Source of the DNA: Bacillota bacterium
GTDB taxonomy: Bacteria; Bacillota; Clostridia; Peptostreptococcales; Acidaminobacteraceae
Direction: 5' to 3'
NCBI GenBank assembly: GCA_020161295.1
Contig: JAIUOA010000002.1
Span: 248,001-312,000 of the forward strand
Length of the DNA: 64,000 nucleotides
Made by a program: the position numbers and the translations under genes. Numbering within the stretch: the stretch's first letter is position 1; the number at the start of each line of letters is the position of its first letter. The notes under the pieces are model-generated. The model ran no database searches. It was not told where the DNA came from and saw nothing but the letters and a program-made list of their open reading frames with translations. Below, one piece after another: positions 25,547 to 34,483 of this stretch.

Positions 25547-26647
25547 ATGAAGGTTTTCAGTAAAGGGAGTTGGATCATCCTACTAACACTTTTCGTTCTA
25601 GGCAGTGCAATAGGGTTTGGCGCACCTGTGGATGAAACGGCGAAGGATAAGCTCACGGAAATTACAGAGGAAGAAAAAGGCATCGTGGAAGCTCTATTTG
25701 TCTTATCTTCTGAGATCGAACTTTTAAACACGGAGTTAAGCCAATTATCGGTTCAGATGACAGATATAAAAGACCAAATTGCAGCGAGCGAGGCATCCAT
25801 CATAAAGCTTGAAGCACAGTATAAGCAGTATAAAGAAAGTCTGGCGGAAGTCCTTCGACTTCAGCAACGGTCAGGTGTCGCGTCACGGGTGGAAGCGCTT
25901 TTAAATGCGAAAAATTTAAAGGATTTTATTAAACGGATCAATATTCTAAGAGACTTATCGCGAAATGTCGATGCGCTTATGGCGACGGTAGAAGGGGCTC
26001 GGATTGACGTTGAAAGAGAGAAGGAAGCGCTAGAGGAACTTTTAGTGGCACTGCTCGATAAGGAGGCTTTGGTTAAACAGGCCACAGAAGAAAAGACTAA
26101 AGCCAAAAATGAACTGGAAGCCTATTTGGAAAGCCTTGCGTCAGAACGGGAACATTATGAGTCTTATCTAGAATCCATCACACAGGTGTGGAGCAGTCTG
26201 AAGCCCATGTTTTCTAAGACGATTGCAGCCTTTACCGATATCATAGAAACGGGAAACTTACCAGAGGATACTGTGGAAGTCAATGTTTCACTATTTAATA
26301 CGAGAGGGACTATTTGGGAGGATAAGTTTAATCAAATTCTTTCTCAGAAAAAAGAGCTTCCTGAGCTGACCTTTGACTTTATTAAAGACGGGGCTAAATT
26401 GAACTTTCCAGATTACGAGATTACTTTAATCGGTCAGTTTGAACTTCTGGATGAGCAAACGATCAAATACGTCGTTACAGGTGGCGAGTTTTATGGGCTC
26501 CCCATGACACAGGATTCCATAAAGGATCTATTTAGCGAGGGCGATTTAATTTTTAGCTTACAATCCCTTTTAGGGAAAAATACGCTTCGACGAATTGATC
26601 ACTTTGATGATCGGTTGGAACTGGCAGTTATAATAAAACTATTTTGA
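25547..26647 (+). CDS. exported coiled-coil protein, FtsEX partner without a hydrolase domain
   Basis: This 366-residue protein has a signal sequence or membrane anchor (residues about 8-25), then a long coiled coil of two helices (about residues 35-220) like the N-terminal part of PcsB, CwlO and EnvC. FtsX uses such coiled coils to transmit its ATPase-driven movement to a wall hydrolase. The C-terminal 120 residues (from LPELTFDFIKDG) look beta-rich and lack the Cys/His of CHAP or NlpC/P60 domains and the HxH of LytM. It is therefore probably a non-catalytic activator. The gene lies directly before ftsE. Confidence 0.72.
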   Translation: MKVFSKGSWIILLTLFVLGSAIGFGAPVDETAKDKLTEITEEEKGIVEALFVLSSEIELLNTELSQLSVQMTDIKDQIAASEASIIKLEAQYKQYKESLAEVLRLQQRSGVASRVEALLNAKNLKDFIKRINILRDLSRNVDALMATVEGARIDVEREKEALEELLVALLDKEALVKQATEEKTKAKNELEAYLESLASEREHYESYLESITQVWSSLKPMFSKTIAAFTDIIETGNLPEDTVEVNVSLFNTRGTIWEDKFNQILSQKKELPELTFDFIKDGAKLNFPDYEITLIGQFELLDEQTIKYVVTGGEFYGLPMTQDSIKDLFSEGDLIFSLQSLLGKNTLRRIDHFDDRLELAVIIKLF

Positions 26648-26655
26648 GGTGGACG

Positions 26656-27339
26656 ATGATTACCGCAAATGCTTGTAGCTTACAATACAAAGACGGAACA
26701 CTGGCGCTTAAGCCTTTTGATTTGGCCATCAATAAAGGGGAAGTCGTCTTTATCACAGGACCGAGTGGTTCGGGAAAAACCAGTCTCCTTAAGCTCATCT
26801 TAGGAATGGAGTTCCCTACATCGGGGTCGTTCACCGTTTTGAATCAGCCGATTAAGGCTGGCTGTGACCGTGAAATCAGGCAGATGAGAACACAAATAGG
26901 TCCGATTTTTCAGGAATTCAGATTGCTTGATGGGCGAAGCGTCCTCGACAATGTCATGCTGAGCATGCGATTTTTAGGGTATTCGCAGACGCAAATGCGC
27001 GAGTTAGCGACGCATTACATCGATCGTGTAGGCCTTTCCCATAAGCTTGAGCACACCGTGGATAGACTTTCATGGGGAGAGTGTCAGCGAGTGGCCATCG
27101 CCAGAGCCGTGGTAAGGAAGCCTAAACTCATCGTAGCAGACGAGCCCACAGGGAATCTCGATCAAGAAAATGCAAAAAATGTACTCGCATTGCTCATGTC
27201 CTTTTGCGATGATGAAACCAGTGTCATCATCACCACCCACGCCACGCATCTCGTTGATCATATGGATGCCCATGTGAGACTTAAGATGCAAAATGGGACG
27301 TTTGTGCTGGAAAGGGGGCTTTCTCATGGCGAAAGGTAG
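26656..27339 (+). CDS. ftsE: cell-division ABC ATPase FtsE (unusual signature motif)
   Basis: FtsE powers the FtsEX complex at the division site. The 227 residues contain Walker A GPSGSGKTS, the FQEFRLLDGRSVLDNV region typical of FtsE (Q-loop) and Walker B LIVADEPTGNLD, with H in TTHATH. The ABC signature, usually LSGGEQQRV, reads LSWGECQRV here (nt 27068-27094), with Trp at the third position and Cys in place of the first Gln. The ATG at 26656 follows GAGGTGG; the TTG at 26644 is rejected. The 3' end overlaps ftsX. Confidence 0.93.
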   Translation: MITANACSLQYKDGTLALKPFDLAINKGEVVFITGPSGSGKTSLLKLILGMEFPTSGSFTVLNQPIKAGCDREIRQMRTQIGPIFQEFRLLDGRSVLDNVMLSMRFLGYSQTQMRELATHYIDRVGLSHKLEHTVDRLSWGECQRVAIARAVVRKPKLIVADEPTGNLDQENAKNVLALLMSFCDDETSVIITTHATHLVDHMDAHVRLKMQNGTFVLERGLSHGER

Positions 27340-28213
27340 CAGCAACATCGGCTATTATTTTTCAGAGGTGAAAACCATCTTTAAATTGGGGAAGCTTTCG
27401 GTGCTGCTTTCATTTATCAGCTTGGCCATGATTTTCTTTATCGCTTTACTGACCATCTCTGGATGGTGGTATAGCCAGAATCTTTCTGAAGCGTTAAAGG
27501 ACGAGGCTGAGATAAGTGCATACATGCGTCCGGACCTTAATACCTACTCAACGGAAGCATTGATGGAGGCCATTCACGAAATTGATGGTGTGGTCTCAGT
27601 CGTCGAAGTCAGTGCTGAAACTGCCTATGATCAAATGTCAGAGGTGCTTGGCCCTGAAGCGTCCATACTAGCCCAGTTTGATGAAAATCCTTTCGAAGCG
27701 TACCTTGCCATCGGCATCGAGCTGGACCAGCGCGTCGGAATACTGGAAAAATTATCTGAGCTAGAGCAAATCGACTATATAAGAGATAACCAAAGTGTGC
27801 TCGAAAAGATAGATCGGATTACGAAAGTGGTGGGGATCATCGGACTGATGGCGACGCTCGCAGTGGTGGTGGCAACCTTCATCGTGACGTCACACATCAT
27901 AAGAGAAGGCGTGCATATGCATAAGGATCAGATCAATACGTTGAAGCTCCTTGGTGCGCCTGACCGTTTCATTCAAACGCCTTTTATTATGGAAGGCATC
28001 CTCTTAACAGTACTGGCATCCTGCCTTTCACTATTGGCCTTTGTTCTATTCAGTACTCAGCTAGGGAGAGGAACCAGTGATTTGTTAAACTTTTTACCCC
28101 AGCTCGATCACCCGCGTATGATAATGACCATCAGCTCAGGGACCATAATCATCGCCACTGTGCTGGGACTGGGTGCAAGTCTTTTTGGATTAAAGATGGT
28201 CAAGGAGCGTTAA
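27326..28213 (+). CDS. ftsX: cell-division membrane protein FtsX
   Basis: This 295-residue protein has one N-terminal membrane helix (about residues 20-43), a large outer loop of about 120 residues (EISAYMRPDLNTY to IDRITK) and three C-terminal helices, the standard FtsX plan. The HKDQINTLKLLGAPDRFIQTPFIMEG segment between helices 2 and 3 is typical of the family. The ATG at 27326 overlaps ftsE by 14 bases and has AAAGGGGG before it. The outer loop should bind the coiled-coil protein two genes upstream. Confidence 0.93.
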   Translation: MAKGSSNIGYYFSEVKTIFKLGKLSVLLSFISLAMIFFIALLTISGWWYSQNLSEALKDEAEISAYMRPDLNTYSTEALMEAIHEIDGVVSVVEVSAETAYDQMSEVLGPEASILAQFDENPFEAYLAIGIELDQRVGILEKLSELEQIDYIRDNQSVLEKIDRITKVVGIIGLMATLAVVVATFIVTSHIIREGVHMHKDQINTLKLLGAPDRFIQTPFIMEGILLTVLASCLSLLAFVLFSTQLGRGTSDLLNFLPQLDHPRMIMTISSGTIIIATVLGLGASLFGLKMVKER

Positions 28214-28234
28214 TCCTGTATTCGCCAAATATAA

Positions 28235-28272
28235 AAGGTCCTCTCGTTTTTCATCGAGGGGACCTTAAATTT
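28235..28272. terminator. terminator between convergent ftsX and prfC
   Basis: A 12-bp stem (AAGGTCCTCTCG / CGAGGGGACCTT, one wobble pair) with an 8-base loop lies between the two stop codons. T-rich ends occur on both strands, so it can serve both genes. Confidence 0.85.
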
Positions 28273-29879
28273 TACTGTTGTCTTAAAGAGATCTCAGCGA
28301 GCTTAATATTTTTGTTGCGTTCTTCGATTTGTCGAATAGACCATTCATTCTGGAAGATGAGTACTGGCATGTCGTCCTCATCCTGTACGAGCATGGTGTC
28401 CATGGTCATCGAGAAGTTGCTGCGGTCGAAGCTGTCTGACTTGATCCATCTGACATAACGATAAGGCAATGATTCGATGATGACATCGACGCCATATTCA
28501 TTCTTCAAGCGGTATTCTAAAACTTCAAACTGGAGGACGCCGACGACGCCGATGATCAGTTCTTCAACGCCGATGTTCGGACGTCTGAACACCTGAATGC
28601 TACCTTCCTCGGAGAGCTGTTCGATGCCTTTGACGAACTGCTTACGCTTAAGTGAGTTTTTCGTATAGACCTTCGCGAAGTGTTCAGGCGCAAAGACGGG
28701 GATGCCGTCATATTTGAGATTTGAATTATCCTCACATAAGGTGTCACCGATTTTAAAGATACCTGGATCATGTATACCGATAATATCCCCAGGATAAGCG
28801 GTTTCTACGACGACGCGGTCTTGTGCCATAAATTGCTGAGGTTGTGCCAGACGGACTTTCTTATTTTCTTGTACGTGGTTGACCTGCATGCCTTTGGTAA
28901 ATTTACCTGAGCAAATACGTAAAAAGGCGATACGGTCGCGGTGTGTGGGATTCATATTTGCTTGGATTTTAAAAATAAAACCGGAGAAATTTTCTGAAGC
29001 GGGTTCCACAGGTCCGAGGTTGCTGTTACGAGGTGCTGGTGGAGGCGTCAATTCCAGGAAGGAACGCAAGAACGGCTCAACGCCGAAGTTCGTCAGCGCA
29101 CTACCGAAAAATACCGGCGTCAGCTCGCCCGCGATAATTTTTTCGAGGTCATATGGATCACCTGCATGGTCTAGGAGCTCTAAATCATCCACAAGTTTTT
29201 GGTGCAAATCAGCCCCTAGGAGCTCGATGAATTTTGGATCGCTTAGGTCACCAGAAACGGTTTTAGCGATATTTTGGCCGTGGTTACTGTCGTTAAACAG
29301 TTCGATTTGCCCCTTTGCGCGATTGTACACGCCTTTAAAGTGCTTATCTGAGCCGATAGGCCAGTTCATGGGGTATGAACGGATGCCGAGACTGCTCTCG
29401 AGATCTTCCATGAGTTCAAATGGATCTCGTCCTTGTCTATCGAGTTTATTAATAAAGGTGAAGATGGGAATGCCTCTCATCTTACATACTTTGAATAGCT
29501 TCTTCGTCTGACTTTCTACCCCTTTAGAGGAGTCGACCACCATGACCGCACTATCGGCTGCCATCAGGGTGCGATAGGTGTCCTCGCTAAAGTCCTGGTG
29601 ACCTGGTGTATCAAGGATGTTCACACAGTGACCATCATAATTGAACTGCAAAACGGAAGAGGTGACAGAGATACCCCTCTGCTTTTCGATTTCCATCCAG
29701 TCTGAGACGGCGTGTTTTTGAGATTTTCTTGATTTTACTGTTCCCGCTTCTCGGATCGCGCCCCCGTAAAGCAGCAATTTTTCAGTCAACGTCGTTTTTC
29801 CTGCATCGGGATGTGAGATAATTGCAAAGGTGCGACGCATTTTAACCTCTGCTAAAAGCTCTTGAATTTGAATAGACAT
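28272..29879 (-). CDS. prfC: peptide chain release factor 3
   Basis: RF3 is a translational GTPase that removes RF1/RF2 from the ribosome after termination. The 535 residues contain SHPDAGKTTLTEKLLL (P-loop), SDWMEIEKQRGISVTSSV (switch I), DTPGHQDFSEDTYRTL and NKLDRQGRDPFELMEDLE, all RF3-specific. The length is standard. AAGGAAG precedes the ATG on the minus strand. It is a single gene between two divergent or convergent neighbours. Confidence 0.97.
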   Translation of the reverse strand: MSIQIQELLAEVKMRRTFAIISHPDAGKTTLTEKLLLYGGAIREAGTVKSRKSQKHAVSDWMEIEKQRGISVTSSVLQFNYDGHCVNILDTPGHQDFSEDTYRTLMAADSAVMVVDSSKGVESQTKKLFKVCKMRGIPIFTFINKLDRQGRDPFELMEDLESSLGIRSYPMNWPIGSDKHFKGVYNRAKGQIELFNDSNHGQNIAKTVSGDLSDPKFIELLGADLHQKLVDDLELLDHAGDPYDLEKIIAGELTPVFFGSALTNFGVEPFLRSFLELTPPPAPRNSNLGPVEPASENFSGFIFKIQANMNPTHRDRIAFLRICSGKFTKGMQVNHVQENKKVRLAQPQQFMAQDRVVVETAYPGDIIGIHDPGIFKIGDTLCEDNSNLKYDGIPVFAPEHFAKVYTKNSLKRKQFVKGIEQLSEEGSIQVFRRPNIGVEELIIGVVGVLQFEVLEYRLKNEYGVDVIIESLPYRYVRWIKSDSFDRSNFSMTMDTMLVQDEDDMPVLIFQNEWSIRQIEERNKNIKLAEISLRQQ

Positions 29880-30058
29880 GTCACTCTTCCTTCTTTATAA
29901 AATAAATGCCATAAGTTTAACCATAACCAATCAATTTTACCGCATCTAAGGGACGCTGTCAATAAACGCAGGTGTCCGGTTATGTTAACTTGTACTGGAA
30001 ATATTTGTAGAAGTCTTTATAATAAAATTAGGAATGCTAGTACGGGAGGATAGGATAA

Positions 30059-30817
30059 ATGCAGCAACAGAATAAAGCCGCTTGGGAAAGGTCGCCAGAG
30101 TCAGCCTGGCACGAGCGATTTGGCTCACCAGAAAGCTACGCTGAACGCATCAAAAAAGATCCTAGCGCATTATTAAAACCCATCGACCCTTTTTTTAATG
30201 AAGTAAAGGGTAAAAAAATACTCAACCTGATGGGTTCCAATGGCAATAAAGCAGTCGCCTTATCACTACTCGGTGCATCGGTGACAGTGGTAGACTTTTC
30301 AGAGTCCAATCGCAATTATGCGATACCGTTAGCTGAAGCCGCTGGTGTGAACATCGAGTATATTGTTTCTGATGTCCTTAGCGCAAAACTATCGTGCGAT
30401 TACGACTTGGTGTTTGCCGAAATGGGAATCCTTCATTACTTCGAAGACCTGATTCCTTTTTTTACGGTGATGAAGGATGCACTCAGACCAGGAGGCCGGG
30501 CACTGATTAGAGATTTTCACCCAGTTTCCACGAAACTGATTTCATCGAGGGGCTCTACAGCAAAAGTGCGAAAACACAAAGTGGATGGCGATTATTTTGA
30601 TAAACGCCTAATAGAAAAAAACGTCGCCTATGGGAAGTTTCTCGAAGAAGGCGAAGGTGAAAAGGTGTATCTCAGATTATGGACGCTGGGCGAGATTATC
30701 ACAGCCGCTGCAGATACTGGTTTGAGAGTCGTTTCTTTAGAAGAGGCACCTAATTTGTCCAGTGACGTATTTGATCGAGGGATTCCGAAGACCTTCGTTT
30801 TAATCCTTGAGCGATAG
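30059..30817 (+). CDS. class I SAM-dependent methyltransferase
   Basis: This 252-residue protein has the Rossmann-type SAM fold: KILNLMGSNGNKAVALSLLG (motif I in a modified form), VTVVDFSESN (motif II, acidic end of beta 2), YDLVFAEMGILHYF (motif IV) and LRPGGRALIRDFHP. The substrate cannot be told. GGGAGGA lies 8 bases before the ATG. TATAAT at 30018-30023 may be its -10. Confidence 0.85.
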   Translation: MQQQNKAAWERSPESAWHERFGSPESYAERIKKDPSALLKPIDPFFNEVKGKKILNLMGSNGNKAVALSLLGASVTVVDFSESNRNYAIPLAEAAGVNIEYIVSDVLSAKLSCDYDLVFAEMGILHYFEDLIPFFTVMKDALRPGGRALIRDFHPVSTKLISSRGSTAKVRKHKVDGDYFDKRLIEKNVAYGKFLEEGEGEKVYLRLWTLGEIITAAADTGLRVVSLEEAPNLSSDVFDRGIPKTFVLILER

Positions 30818-30836
30818 GAGAAAACCATATCTCACG

Positions 30837-32786
30837 TCACTCACTGACAGAGCCGAGTAGTTGTTCTTTTTCCTGTAGCAGTTCGAGTTGTTCCATTTTT
30901 TCTAAAAGGGACATTTCGAGCTGTTCTTTTTTTAAGGTGAGATCGGTTAGCATAACAAAATCGGTGGCATGTCGTTTGATTTCATCTTCGATTTTTGAAA
31001 GCTGCTCGCTGAAAGCGTCGATTTCCTCAGGGAGGGTCTCAAGTAGCTTCAGTTCTTTAAAGGAAAGCTTTTCCTTCTTGACACGTAAGCGCTCTGGGCC
31101 TGTAGGCGGAGCAGAATTAGGCGCGCTCTTCGCATTTGATGTAAGTGAAATCGGGTTGTCGCGGACACGTGATGCTTCAGCGAGGCTGATATCAGGGAGC
31201 TGCTCTAAATAGTCACTATAGGAGAGAATCGACTGAACGATTTTTCCGCCCTCGTAGGCAAAAAGCTTATCAGTGATGCGGTCTAGGAAGTAGCGGTCAT
31301 GGGAAACGCAGAGGATGACACCTTGGAACTGATCAAGGTAGCTTTCAAAAACTTTAAGGGTATCGAGATCGAGGTTATTGGTCGGTTCGTCGAGTAACAA
31401 GACATTGGGTGACGAGATGAGAATTCCCATGAGCTGAAGTCTTCGCCGTTCTCCTCCTGAGAGCTTACTTATAGGCGTCCACTGGAGATCAGTGCTAAAT
31501 AAAAAGGTTTCCATAAACTCAGAGGCACTGATGCGATAGCCACTCGGGGTAACCACCATTTCAGCGATATCACGGATGTACTCGATGGCCCTTTGGTTTT
31601 CATCGGTAAAGCCTTCGAATTCCTGGGAAAAGTAGCCGAATTTTACCGTGGTCCCCACAGAAATCGTGCCTGAGGTAGGCGTTAGGTGCCCACAGAGCAG
31701 GTTCATCAACGTGGATTTTCCCACGCCGTTGTCTCCGACGATACCGATGCGGTCATTCGGTGCAAAATGGTATTCGAAATCGGAAAAAAGAGGTCGGTCG
31801 CCGTACTGCATGGCAAGCCCAGTGACATCGATTATTTTACCGCCTAGGCGGGTATAGCCTGCTTCGATGACCATCTCTTGTTCAGCATCATTGTTCATGA
31901 GTGCCTTTAAATCCATGAAACGCTGGATCCGTGATTTGGATTTTGTACTTCGGGCTTGAACCCCTGCACGCATCCACGCGAGCTCCTTTTTAAACAGGTT
32001 GGCGCGCTTTTGCTGAGTACTGCTTTCTGACTGCAACCGTTCGTTTTTCTTTTCGAGATAATACTCGTAATTACCTGTGTATTCATAGAGCTTGCCACGG
32101 TGAAGCTCGACGGTTTTATTCACGATACGGTCGAGAAAATAGCGGTCATGCGTAATCATTAGCAGTGCGCCCTGTCGAGACTTTAAGAATCGCTCTAACC
32201 AGATGATGGAACGGCTGTCCAGATGATTCGTCGGCTCGTCGAGAATTAGGAGGTCACAAGGATTGACCAGTGCTTCCGCCAGTGCCACACGCTTTTTCTG
32301 CCCACCGGAAAGGGTGCTGATTTTATCGTCGTAATGAGTGATTCCGAGTGCATAGAGTATGCCTTTTATTTGATATTCCAAATCATAGAGCTGGCGCGCC
32401 GTCATCTCCGTGGAAAGTGAGTTGAAGGTCGAAAGTAGGGTAGTGTCTTCAGGGTTTTCATCCAGTGCATGTGATGCGCGCTCATAATCTCTGATGATGC
32501 GCATGTTTTCTGAAGGACTTGAAAAAATCTGTTCCAGGATGGTGAGGTTGCCGTCGAAATCCTGTTCTTGAGCCAAATAGGCGATTTTGAGGTTTTTTAT
32601 GGGGATGATGGTTCCGGCATCAGGTGTTTCGTATCCAGCGATGATTTTTAACAGGGTGGATTTACCCGTGCCATTTACACCGATCAGGCCAATTTTATCG
32701 GATGAATCGATGGAAAGCTGCACGCCATCGAGAATTTTTATTAAACTATAGCTTTTGCTGATTTGTTCACAGGTCAATAAATGCAT
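30837..32786 (-). CDS. ABC-F family ATPase (Uup-like)
   Basis: This 649-residue soluble protein has two ABC domains and no membrane segments: GVNGTGKST and GDNGVGKST as Walker A, LSGGQKKRVAL and LSGGERRRLQL as signatures, DEPTNHLD and DEPTNNLD as Walker B. ABC-F proteins bind the ribosomal E site; some protect against antibiotics, others aid translation. The long linker and a C-terminal Glu/Lys-rich coiled coil point to the Uup type. The ATG at 32786 has AAGGAAG before it, better than the GTG 36 bases upstream. Confidence 0.9.
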   Translation of the reverse strand: MHLLTCEQISKSYSLIKILDGVQLSIDSSDKIGLIGVNGTGKSTLLKIIAGYETPDAGTIIPIKNLKIAYLAQEQDFDGNLTILEQIFSSPSENMRIIRDYERASHALDENPEDTTLLSTFNSLSTEMTARQLYDLEYQIKGILYALGITHYDDKISTLSGGQKKRVALAEALVNPCDLLILDEPTNHLDSRSIIWLERFLKSRQGALLMITHDRYFLDRIVNKTVELHRGKLYEYTGNYEYYLEKKNERLQSESSTQQKRANLFKKELAWMRAGVQARSTKSKSRIQRFMDLKALMNNDAEQEMVIEAGYTRLGGKIIDVTGLAMQYGDRPLFSDFEYHFAPNDRIGIVGDNGVGKSTLMNLLCGHLTPTSGTISVGTTVKFGYFSQEFEGFTDENQRAIEYIRDIAEMVVTPSGYRISASEFMETFLFSTDLQWTPISKLSGGERRRLQLMGILISSPNVLLLDEPTNNLDLDTLKVFESYLDQFQGVILCVSHDRYFLDRITDKLFAYEGGKIVQSILSYSDYLEQLPDISLAEASRVRDNPISLTSNAKSAPNSAPPTGPERLRVKKEKLSFKELKLLETLPEEIDAFSEQLSKIEDEIKRHATDFVMLTDLTLKKEQLEMSLLEKMEQLELLQEKEQLLGSVSE

Positions 32787-32891
32787 GTTAACTTCCTTGA
32801 ATTTTAGATTATTTTGATTCACTCTATTTTATCATAATATGGTAAACTGTATAGTAGCGACATAAATTATTATCTTTCTGGAGGAACGGAC

Positions 32892-34136
32892 ATGAATGCA
32901 CTTTTTGTAGCCCATAGAGATCAGCTTTCAGGATTTTTGGAAGTGGGGGATCTCGCCATTTTGTTTTCTGGAAAAGCGCCTAAAAGCACTGCAGATGCGC
33001 ATTATTCATTTTTACCGAACAAGAACTTTTATTATTTCACCGGGTGCACTGCTGAGCAATACATGGTAGCCATGCTCAAAACGGAAAAAGGGCTTGAAAC
33101 CACGCTGTTTATCGAAAAACCTGATTACGATGTGGAAAAATGGGTTGGACGCAAGCTTACTAAAGAGGCGGCGAAAGAAATTTCAGGCATTTCGGATGTT
33201 CAATACCTTGAAAGCTTCATTTCTTGGGTAGGCAAGAACGTTTATAATGGTAAGGTCGATCGTCTGTTCCTCGATTTGGAAAAATTATCATGGGACGAAT
33301 CTGATAGTCCAGCGGCTGTATTTGCAAACGATTTCAGCAAACGCTATCCATTCGTTACCATCAAGTCATTACACTTTATCCTAAATGAAATGCGTGTCAT
33401 TAAATCGGATGAAGAGATAAGCCGTGTACAGCAAGCGATTGACATCACACAAAAAGGCATCGAAGGGATCTTATCGATCATCAATCCAGGTCTATATGAG
33501 TATCAACTCGAGGCGACCTTTGCTTATCATATTCGCATGAATGGTGCAGAGCGCTGCTCGTTTGAAACCATCGCAGCATCTGGCGGCGACGGGGTAATCC
33601 TTCATTACGTGGAGAATAGCAAGCAACTGACAGACGGTGATCTGGTCCTCCTCGATTTAGGCGCACAATACAAGCAATACGCGGCGGATATTTCTAGAAC
33701 GTTTCCAGTTAACGGTAAGTTTTCGCATAGACAAAAGCAGATCTATGAAATCGTCTTAAAGGCACAAGAAGCGGTAATCGACGCCATGAAGCCCGGTATC
33801 CCTTTCGAAGAGCTCAATAAGGTGTGTCAAAAAACATTAGCCGCCGAACTGAAAGCCATCGGACTTATCGCTGACGATAGTGAACTCGGCAAATACTACT
33901 ATCACGGCGTTAGCCATTATTTAGGCCTCGACGTGCACGATTTAGGTAGCCGTAATGGACTCCTTAAGCCTGGGATGATCCTCACGGTTGAGCCGGGGCT
34001 CTACATCGCTGAGGAAAACATCGGCATCCGCATCGAGGACGATATCCTCATCACTGAAGAAGGGAATATCAACCTGTCTAAGGCGATTCCTAAAACAGTG
34101 GATGAGATTGAAGCGTTCTTCGCAAATCGTGCCTAA
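32892..34136 (+). CDS. pepP: Xaa-Pro aminopeptidase (M24 family)
   Basis: PepP removes N-terminal residues that precede proline. The 414 residues have the N-terminal creatinase-like domain and a pita-bread catalytic domain with the metal ligands: LLDLGAQYKQYAADISRTFP (two Asp), GVSHYLGLDVHD (His), LTVEPGLYI (Glu) and GIRIEDDILIT (Glu). GGAGGA precedes the ATG. The following YkgJ-like gene overlaps its stop codon (TAATG), so the two are co-transcribed. Confidence 0.94.
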   Translation: MNALFVAHRDQLSGFLEVGDLAILFSGKAPKSTADAHYSFLPNKNFYYFTGCTAEQYMVAMLKTEKGLETTLFIEKPDYDVEKWVGRKLTKEAAKEISGISDVQYLESFISWVGKNVYNGKVDRLFLDLEKLSWDESDSPAAVFANDFSKRYPFVTIKSLHFILNEMRVIKSDEEISRVQQAIDITQKGIEGILSIINPGLYEYQLEATFAYHIRMNGAERCSFETIAASGGDGVILHYVENSKQLTDGDLVLLDLGAQYKQYAADISRTFPVNGKFSHRQKQIYEIVLKAQEAVIDAMKPGIPFEELNKVCQKTLAAELKAIGLIADDSELGKYYYHGVSHYLGLDVHDLGSRNGLLKPGMILTVEPGLYIAEENIGIRIEDDILITEEGNINLSKAIPKTVDEIEAFFANRA

Positions 34137-34390
34137 TGGAATGCCGACCGAACTGTGGTGCGTGCTGCATCATCCCGTCCATAACCACCAGGACGAAAGC
34201 GCTTCCCATGGGAAAGCCTGCCATGGTGGCCTGCCCACATTTGGATGAGCAGATGCTTTGCCTGATATTTAAAAGCCCAGACCGGCCGAAGGTTTGCGCC
34301 AGTCTTAAGCCATCAACTGAAATGTGTGGGCAAAACCGCGAGGAAGCCGTGGCCTATTTGACGTGGCTTGAGGAAAGCACGAAGCCATAA
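34136..34390 (+). CDS. YkgJ-type cysteine-cluster protein
   Basis: This 84-residue protein starts MECRPNCGACC and has further cysteines in MVACPHLDEQMLCLIF, KVCASLKPSTEMCG. That pattern matches the YkgJ family, believed to bind an Fe-S cluster or zinc. It overlaps the pepP stop by one base. The role is unknown. Confidence 0.8.
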   Translation: MECRPNCGACCIIPSITTRTKALPMGKPAMVACPHLDEQMLCLIFKSPDRPKVCASLKPSTEMCGQNREEAVAYLTWLEESTKP

Positions 34391-34440
34391 TGCCTACACT
34401 AAGCCATAAAGCATCAACCATAAAAGAAAATCTTTATCGG

Positions 34441-34463
34441 AAAAAGGGTTGACAACCCTTTTT
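34441..34463 (+). terminator. intrinsic terminator of pepP-ykgJ, with the next -35 in its centre
   Basis: A perfect inverted repeat (AAAAAGGGTTG, one central A, CAACCCTTTTT) forms a hairpin with a T-rich 3' arm, 50 bases after the ykgJ stop. The centre of the repeat contains TTGACA (34449-34454), the -35 of the T-box promoter. Confidence 0.8.
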
Positions 34464-34477
34464 CTTGCGTCTATAAT
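34449..34477 (+). promoter_or_regulatory. consensus sigma-A promoter of the aspS-gatCAB operon
   Basis: Perfect TTGACA (34449-34454) and perfect TATAAT (34472-34477) with a 17-base spacer. Transcription should begin near 34484, which puts the whole T-box in the transcript. A fully consensus promoter fits control by attenuation downstream. Confidence 0.95.
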
Positions 34478-34483
34478 CAACGT

